In this document: piece after piece, positions 1 through 4,010 of the stretch
How positions within the stretch are numbered: position 1 is the stretch's first letter
How the letters are laid out: each line of letters begins with the position of its first letter
Assembly: GCA_020433785.1 (NCBI GenBank)
Contig: JAGRCC010001171.1
Span: 1 to 5,700, forward strand
Direction of reading: 5' to 3'
DNA: 5,700 bases
Origin: Anaerolineae bacterium
Lineage (GTDB): Bacteria > Chloroflexota > Anaerolineae > 4572-78 > J111
Made by a program: the position numbers and the translations under genes
The notes under the pieces: generated by a model
What the model was told of the DNA's origin: nothing
Database searches by the model: none
The model's input: the letters and a program-made list of their open reading frames with translations, nothing else

Positions 1-1
1 A

Positions 2-472
2 CTTTTAGTTTATCAAAAACACCTCAAGCAGCAGGCAATTTCGTTGGCCAATCCGGAACGCGTGGTGGCTGATGTATTTGAAGCGATGGCGTTGTATGGT
101 TGCCTCACTGCCAAGCAAGCCGCCGCCCGGCTCGATCAGATCGCGCAGCAAGCGGATCAACTGGCGAAGCAGGGTCAAGCGGAGTTGGCCCGGCGCACCT
201 ATTATGAAATGGTGGTCAACTGTGTGCGCTTATTCAGTCCTTACGGGCATGAACTGATCGCCCCCTACGAGATCCCCTACAAGTTTGCCGTGGCTTATGT
301 GGCGTTAGCCGAACAGCAAGTCGGTCGCCACCGGGCGACAATCGAAGCCGAGGTGCGAGACATGCACAACAGCGATTATATTGACGAGCTGTTTGATTTG
401 CTGGAAGCCCTCTTTGATATTGAAGTGACATTGGGGTGGGTAGACCTAGACGATGATGAAGGCGACGAATAG
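2..472 (+). CDS. Hypothetical acidic helical protein, 3' end (5' part outside window)
   Basis: The frame is open from base 2 to the TAG at 470-472, giving 156 residues in the window. The only usual start codon in view is the TTG at 44 (142 residues), with just a weak AGG at 33-35. The residues before it (LVYQKHLKQQAIS) continue the same helical, charged character, so I think the gene begins left of the window and this is its C-terminal part. The protein is almost entirely predicted helix, rich in Ala, Glu, Gln and Leu. It has a heptad-like Gln/Ala stretch (LDQIAQQADQLAKQGQ), a conserved-looking centre with Tyr, Cys and Pro (SPYGHELIAPYEIPYKF), and a strongly acidic tail (DLDDDEGDE). No signal peptide, membrane segment or catalytic motif is visible. 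I do not recognise the family. Helical C-terminal regions of this kind follow SWIM zinc fingers in some bacterial proteins, but no CxCx(n)CxH motif lies in the window, so that is only a thought. Confidence 0.72.
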   Translation, partial: LLVYQKHLKQQAISLANPERVVADVFEAMALYGCLTAKQAAARLDQIAQQADQLAKQGQAELARRTYYEMVVNCVRLFSPYGHELIAPYEIPYKFAVAYVALAEQQVGRHRATIEAEVRDMHNSDYIDELFDLLEALFDIEVTLGWVDLDDDEGDE

Positions 473-484
473 CGGCTCGTACCC

Positions 485-568
485 CCCTAAGCCCTCAAAT
501 TGCAACGCGATTATAAATACCTGTAGAGCGTATTGCCGAATTGAAGGCAGAGGACGTTGAGCTTAGGG
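485..568. repeat. Long-range inverted repeat 13 bp after the stop codon of the first gene
   Basis: CCCTAAGC at 485-492 is the exact reverse complement of GCTTAGGG at 561-568. After a two-base bulge (CC, 493-494) the pairing continues with TCAA (495-498) against TTGA (557-560). That gives 12 pairs enclosing about 58 bases, which hold a further small hairpin (TTGCC at 533-537 with GGCAG nearby). No T-run follows either arm, so it is not a typical intrinsic terminator. It could be a folded 3' untranslated element or a mobile-element end. Its span and extrahelical bases recall integron attC sites, but the arms lack the GTTRRRY/RYYYAAC core boxes. Confidence 0.4.
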
Positions 569-597
569 CAAGATCATCTTTTGTCACTAACCACGGT

Positions 598-619
598 TCT
601 CTATCTCTGTCTCTATCTC
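598..619. repeat. Short direct repeat in a pyrimidine tract
   Basis: TCTCTATCTC occurs at 598-607 and again at 610-619, a 12-bp period, inside a stretch that is almost pure pyrimidine on the + strand. It lies in the 473-786 gap, which contains no ORF I believe in. It may only be low-complexity sequence. Confidence 0.4.
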
Positions 620-647
620 AAAGCTTTATCCTGTTCTTGGCACAATC

Positions 648-675
648 TCTGAACACAACCCCTCTTGTGTTCAGA
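648..675. other. Perfect 11-bp dyad with 6-bp centre; candidate tyrosine-recombinase (dif/att-like) site
   Basis: The arm TCTGAACACAA (648-658) and its exact reverse complement TTGTGTTCAGA (665-675) flank a six-base centre, CCCCTC (659-664). Eleven-base arms around a six-base centre is the known geometry of XerC/XerD dif sites. From memory of the E. coli site, the right arm (TTATGTTAAAT) agrees with TTGTGTTCAGA at about eight of eleven positions, including the inner TT.TGTT. The dyad lies 111 bp upstream of the start of the recombinase-like relic at 787, which would suit an attachment site beside its integrase. Neither side has a T-run, so a simple terminator is less likely. An operator for a dimeric repressor remains possible. 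The inverted repeat itself is certain; the role is inferred. Confidence 0.5.
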
Positions 676-786
676 ATTCCCCAAAAACCCTCTTGACCCA
701 ACGCCCCCAGTATGATACTGTGGCCTCTAATACGTATCTTTAAGCGCCAAAAAACTCTCACCACAATAAAATTGAGCGGTATTTCC

Positions 787-1038
787 ATGACAATATCACC
801 CCATCCAACCCTGGCCGAGTGGTTAGCTTATCTTGATCGAATGGGCAAGAGCGCCTCGACGAACCGTAACTATGGCCGGACTATACTACTCACCTGCGGC
901 GCAATTCGCTTCTGGGCCAACGGCTTGCAGCCGCTGGCGGCGGACCAACTGATCGCTTAGTTCCTATTCGATCCAAACCAGCCGCCTTTTGCCGCTACGA
1001 ACCTGACCGCGACGTCTGAGACTATCATCATTGCCTAA
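787..1038 (+). pseudogene. Relic of a tyrosine recombinase/integrase N-terminal core-binding domain
   Basis: From the ATG at 787 the frame reads MTISPHPTLAEWLAYL, then DRMGKSASTNRNYGRT, then AIRFWANGLQPLAADQLIA, up to a TAG at 958. This is the pattern of the SAM-like N-terminal domain of XerC/D-type integrases: a first helix with an aromatic residue (EWLAYL), the 'GKSxxTxxNY' turn, a helix ending in FW, then 'GLQPLAADQLIAxFL' leading into the next helix. Beyond the TAG the same frame continues sensibly (FLFDP) to a TAA at 1036-1038. The catalytic C-terminal domain with its R...HxxR...Y residues is absent, so even if the 58-residue first piece were translated it could not recombine DNA. The ATG at 712 would add 25 residues unlike the family, so I prefer 787, although its ribosome site (GAG at 774-776) is weak. 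Confidence 0.45.
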
Positions 1039-1410
1039 ACCATCTGTCTGCCGGTGCTCGGTCAAGCCGTGGACCTACTGCTACCCTTGCTGGACATCAT
1101 TTACGGTCATGATGATCCCCAGGCCGGGCCGCCGCTGACAACGGTTGATGTGACCCGGGGCCAGTCAACAGCAGCGGGCCGTAGCCAATCTGACCAGTTT
1201 GGGCAACGGCTTGTTCCTAGCTCAGTTTCCATTTGACTTGAGCAGGGCACCACCACGGTAATGATCATCACCGTGGCCAGCGAGGCTGAGGTCTACGTTC
1301 TGGGGCCAAACCTGCGCGCACTGAATGGGGCCAGTGGTCCGGTCAATCCACCGTCGGCTGTTAAACCTGTTTCTTATCGTCAAGGACCGGTGACGGCGGA
1401 GTTCGACTAG
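1039..1410 (+). pseudogene. Decayed coding remnant continuing the relic frame, unrecognised
   Basis: The frame of the recombinase-like relic runs on from 1039 to a TAG at 1408-1410, interrupted by a TGA at 1234-1236. The residues look like former protein: LPVLGQAVDLLLPLLDIIYG near the start and TVASEAEVYVLGPNLRAL near the end. Between about 1154 and 1243 the next frame (beginning GTAGCC at 1181) reads better (ANLTSLGNGLFLAQFPFDLS), after which the first frame takes over again (EQGTTTVMIITVAS). This is what two compensating indels would leave. I see no integrase catalytic motif, so this part may come from a different gene, possibly a beta-rich surface protein. A GTG at 1054 would allow a 60-residue piece, but I see no good reason to call it a gene. 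Confidence 0.35.
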
Positions 1411-1427
1411 GTGGAACTCTCAATTTT
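1398..1427 (+). terminator. Possible weak terminator hairpin across the convergent gene ends
   Basis: GAGTTC (1399-1404) and GAACTC (1414-1419) form a six-pair stem with a nine-base loop, extendable by one G-T pair (1398/1420), followed on the + strand by CAATTTT (1421-1427). The loop contains the TAG of the relic, and the right edge touches the TGA of the leftward receiver-kinase gene (1420-1422). The stem is short and the T-run has only four bases, so efficiency is doubtful. There is no T-run for the leftward direction. Confidence 0.3.
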
Positions 1428-3600
1428 GGCTTGAAGAGGATTCATCTAGCGCGGAGGCGACAATCGCCGCTTCCGTCATCAGAATGACCGTTAAGACCGA
1501 GAGAATGCCAAGAATAAGCATACAAAAGAGGATATAAATAATTACACAACCAATTAAATTTAAGGTGTAACGCAAAGACACACGCGGTAATGGATTAACC
1601 AAGGATTTAGTAGATAGGGTATTGAGAAGGGCCATATACTGGCTTGGTAAGGGAGCATGGTGACTGGCTAAAGCAGCAGGTGCAACGACTATTGCCTTCC
1701 TCATCAACGCTCGCACTGTAGCGGCTCCCACCAGGGCCAATTGTCGCCCGACCACTCCCAGATCGGTGTACTTTAGATTCCCCAACAAGGTGATCACGAG
1801 TCCCAGGTAGTACTCCTCCCAATCTCGGTCGTCCATCAGGTACTGCCGGGCCAACCGGCGAAGCGCCGCCAGGACGGTGTAGGATTCTTGTAGGGCAGAG
1901 TGCGGAGCGATAGGTGACGGCGCGTCGGCATGGAGCGATGCCAGCAGGTCGGCCACGGCAACCGGCTCCAAACCGGCTTGGATGATGGCTGACGGTAGTA
2001 ACTTGGTGATAACCAGACTTTCCAATCGTTGTAGGTCAAATAGGGTTGGCCCGCGTCGGGTCTCGGCAAAGTCGATCAGCCAGGCAAAGCCGGTTTCTGC
2101 GTCAACCAGAATGTTTTGGAGGTTCAAATCGCCGTGGATGGTGGACGCTCTAGTTTCAACGACCCGATCCAGTAAATCGGAGAGATTGAGTAGAGGGTTG
2201 GCATAAGTTCGGCCATTAAGGTTAAGATGGGGTGTCTCCGGGTCGAAAGCCGGGCAGGCTGAATCCGCCGCTTCGGCCAGTAAGCTCTGGCGGGTGGCAA
2301 TGATAACCGCATCCAGTGTCTCCAAGTGGTCGCCAGGTCGATAGGTAGTGACCTCGTCAGTTTCCAGCCCCAATCTGAGCGGAGCCGAGGCCTCCCCCGG
2401 TGGCGGGTTGGCGGTGAGTTTTACCTGCTGCCGATCCGGTCGGATTTCAGCCACGTGAAAACCTTGTAAGCGGATAAGTTGGCCGGGCTGTAAATCAAAA
2501 TCATGGAGGGCGCTCGCGTTGATCTGACCGGCCACCAAAGTGCGCGGATGGGGTTCAACAATTACCGTTGGTTTGAGTTTGAGGTGAACCGGCAGCAGCC
2601 GGTCGTAATGCTCACTTATCACAAACTTCTGTGGCCGATTGATGGCCCACCATTGCCGACCGTAGACCCGAAAAATCCGATCTAGCACGGCGGCAACCGC
2701 CGCACCTCCTTTGCTTTCATAGTAGGCTTGCAAGCTGTGGGTTGGCCAACGAGGGTCGCCGCCGGCGAAGGTGTAGCTTAATAGGGCCAACTGTTCATCG
2801 TCGGTCAGTAAAGGTTGACCTTGCAAGCGAGCCGTATTCTGCGGTGAAGCCCGTTTTACAAATTTCTGATAGGCGGTGAACTCTCGGTGCAGGTCAGCGG
2901 GCGTAGCTAACTTGACCACCATTTGCGCCTGTCCGGGACCGGGCGAAACCAGCAGTACCACCGCCCCGCTGTAGCCCGACCTGAATTCACGCTCAACAAA
3001 GATTTCCCGGCTGCCGGCAAAAGCTCGCCTTAATAAGGCTTCCTCGGCCGGCGTTAGCGTCAGCCCCGGTACGCGGCGGATATTGGGGAATAAATTCGAT
3101 TGGGCTGGGGTGGTTTTAAAGCGCAGGGCTGTTTCTACTTGACCAGTTAGACTCGTTCTATGGTCAGTACCTATGGCATCGACCTTATCACCGACCGCTG
3201 TCTCGACGGACTGGGTCAGTAACTCGTCAATGATATGTTTTAACCGTATCGGGTCAAAGGCTGACTTTGATACAAAATCGACGGCGTGGCCGTAATTATG
3301 TAATAAATTCCTTATCTCGAGAGGAGAGAAATCGACCTCACCGACAATAATCAGACCCGGTTTGTGCGATGCTTTCGTGAACGTCTCCACTAGGCCCCAT
3401 CCCTTGCCGTCTGCTTGGGGCAAGTTCATGTCCACGGTAATCAAATCGAACGACCCTGCCTGACGCAGGACCGCCTCAGCTTGCTTGGTACTGCGTGCCA
3501 CAGCGACCTGATACCCCCAACGAACCAACATTCGCTGTAATCTGTTTTGCCAGATTTGGTCATCATCTATGACGAGAACCTTGATCTTACCCCTGTCCAC
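1420..3600 (-). CDS. Response-regulator receiver domain fused to a phosphotransferase/kinase-like domain with C-terminal membrane anchor
   Basis: A 726-residue protein. Residues 6-128 form a receiver domain: acidic cluster D12-D13-D14, phospho-acceptor D57 (DLITVDMNLP) and Lys112 (FVSKSA). The usual Thr/Ser after beta-4 is Gly87 (IIVGE). Residues about 180-620 form an aminoglycoside-phosphotransferase/protein-kinase-like domain: Gly-rich turn (RSGYSGAVV, 207-215), Lys230 (VVKLA), Glu240 in helix C, catalytic loop HGDLNLQN (489-496; Asp491, Asn496) and metal-binding Asp510 (IDFAE). A beta-rich, OB-like insert (about 340-430; LQPGQLIRLQGFHVAEI) separates the helical start of the C-lobe from the catalytic loop. 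Residues 681-708 are one uninterrupted hydrophobic helix. Positive charges before it and acids after it suggest a cytoplasmic enzyme tethered by its C-terminus. The GTG start has AAGGAG nine bases upstream and lies just before the receiver domain. Substrate unknown. The kinase part may match the 'ternary complex associated domain 9' of NTP-dependent conflict systems, but that is recollection only. Confidence 0.88.
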   Translation of the reverse strand: MDRGKIKVLVIDDDQIWQNRLQRMLVRWGYQVAVARSTKQAEAVLRQAGSFDLITVDMNLPQADGKGWGLVETFTKASHKPGLIIVGEVDFSPLEIRNLLHNYGHAVDFVSKSAFDPIRLKHIIDELLTQSVETAVGDKVDAIGTDHRTSLTGQVETALRFKTTPAQSNLFPNIRRVPGLTLTPAEEALLRRAFAGSREIFVEREFRSGYSGAVVLLVSPGPGQAQMVVKLATPADLHREFTAYQKFVKRASPQNTARLQGQPLLTDDEQLALLSYTFAGGDPRWPTHSLQAYYESKGGAAVAAVLDRIFRVYGRQWWAINRPQKFVISEHYDRLLPVHLKLKPTVIVEPHPRTLVAGQINASALHDFDLQPGQLIRLQGFHVAEIRPDRQQVKLTANPPPGEASAPLRLGLETDEVTTYRPGDHLETLDAVIIATRQSLLAEAADSACPAFDPETPHLNLNGRTYANPLLNLSDLLDRVVETRASTIHGDLNLQNILVDAETGFAWLIDFAETRRGPTLFDLQRLESLVITKLLPSAIIQAGLEPVAVADLLASLHADAPSPIAPHSALQESYTVLAALRRLARQYLMDDRDWEEYYLGLVITLLGNLKYTDLGVVGRQLALVGAATVRALMRKAIVVAPAALASHHAPLPSQYMALLNTLSTKSLVNPLPRVSLRYTLNLIGCVIIYILFCMLILGILSVLTVILMTEAAIVASALDESSSSQN

Positions 3601-3609
3601 TGTGTCTCT

Positions 3610-3615
3610 CTCCTT
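3610..3615 (-). promoter_or_regulatory. Ribosome binding site of the receiver-kinase gene
   Basis: On the minus strand AAGGAG (3615 to 3610) precedes the GTG at 3600-3598 with nine bases between. This strong site supports GTG as the start. The ATG at 3624-3622, slightly upstream, is in another frame and closes after 11 codons. Confidence 0.75.
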
Positions 3616-3628
3616 GCCTCATTTTTGG

Positions 3629-3746
3629 TCAGGCGTCAAATTCTTCAAAGTTGGCGGCCAGCACGCTCTGCACGGCAGCCCGGAACTCATGAGGGTTGTA
3701 CTCGCCCCATACGCTTCAAACTGAGTTTGAGGTAATATTCATTCAT
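3629..3746 (-). pseudogene. Frame-shifted small ORF (about 38 residues if repaired) upstream of the receiver-kinase gene
   Basis: From the ATG at 3746-3744 the minus strand reads MNEYYLKLSLKR, then runs out of sense and stops (MGRVQPS). Moving forward one base at CGT-A-TGGGG (about 3710-3703) opens a frame that reads WGEYNPHEFRAAVQSVL and ends AANFEEFDA at the TGA at 3631-3629. Joined, the halves make a compact soluble peptide of about 38 residues: an amphipathic strand, a turn, then an acidic amphipathic helix. Its stop lies 28 bases before the GTG of the receiver-kinase gene, and AAGGGG directly abuts the ATG. Either it is decayed, or the GGGG run carries a sequencing indel, or a true frameshift is used. 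I do not recognise the family. Confidence 0.42.
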
Positions 3747-3831
3747 CCCCTTCAGTAAGCTTTTTGGTGAATGCTCTTGCGATGATCTGCCTCGGCTTTC
3801 TCAAATCAGACAGATATCTATTCTTCTTTAA

Positions 3832-3993
3832 TCATTCAGCAGCCAACTCGACTATTGTTCGACCCCACCGATCAATCAGTATCTCCAGGGCTGAACCAAG
3901 CCAGATCAATCCGAGCCACAAAAGGATAACCAGCGTCAGCCAGAAGAACCAGATAAACTTGGGGCTGATGGGCTGGAGCAAATAGACACTCAC
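3832..3993 (-). CDS. Small single-pass membrane protein (53 aa), hypothetical
   Basis: A GTG at 3993-3991 opens 53 codons ending in TGA at 3834-3832. The peptide begins MSVYLLQPISPK, then has a hydrophobic, Trp-rich segment from about residue 13 to 34 (FIWFFWLTLVILLWLGLIW), then an amphipathic charged helix (LEILIDRWGRTIVELAAE). A clear Shine-Dalgarno, AGGTGG (4006-4001), stands seven bases before the GTG. The gene starts 17 bases after the stop of the upstream glycoamylase-like gene on the same strand, as in an operon. The in-frame upstream extension to the TAA at 4041 offers no better start. Its position before a membrane-anchored kinase suggests a membrane partner or regulator, but that is inference. 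I know of no family that matches. Confidence 0.55.
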   Translation of the reverse strand: MSVYLLQPISPKFIWFFWLTLVILLWLGLIWLGSALEILIDRWGRTIVELAAE

Positions 3994-4000
3994 AAGTTGA

Positions 4001-4006
4001 CCACCT
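4001..4006 (-). promoter_or_regulatory. Ribosome binding site of the 53-aa membrane miniprotein
   Basis: AGGTGG on the minus strand (4006 to 4001) precedes the GTG at 3993 with seven bases between. It is the main reason to accept the non-ATG start and to treat this short frame as a gene. Confidence 0.55.
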
Positions 4007-4010
4007 GTTG

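Noticed and set aside
693..721. Promoter-like TTGACC (693-698) with TATGAT (711-716) or TACTGT (716-721)
   Set aside because: TATGAT is a good -10 box but lies only 12 bases from the -35 box; the 17-base spacing falls on the poor TACTGT. Not convincing.
712..786. Start of the recombinase-like relic at the ATG at 712
   Set aside because: The 25 added residues do not resemble integrase N-termini, and no ribosome site precedes 712; the ATG at 787 fits the family better.
787..1410. Stop-codon reassignment or readthrough to explain the interrupted frame
   Set aside because: All three stop codons appear inside the frame, and the neighbouring genes use TAG, TGA and TAA as normal ends; decay is simpler.
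3785..3815. Imperfect inverted repeat (ATCTGCCT / AGACAGAT) between the miniprotein and the next ORF
   Set aside because: Eight pairs only if a G-U pair is allowed on the minus strand, a 15-base loop and no T-run; likely chance.
3547..3985. Rightward frames at 3547-3735 and 3764-3985
   Set aside because: Both lie opposite better-supported leftward frames (kinase start, small ORF, membrane miniprotein) and read as low-sense protein.
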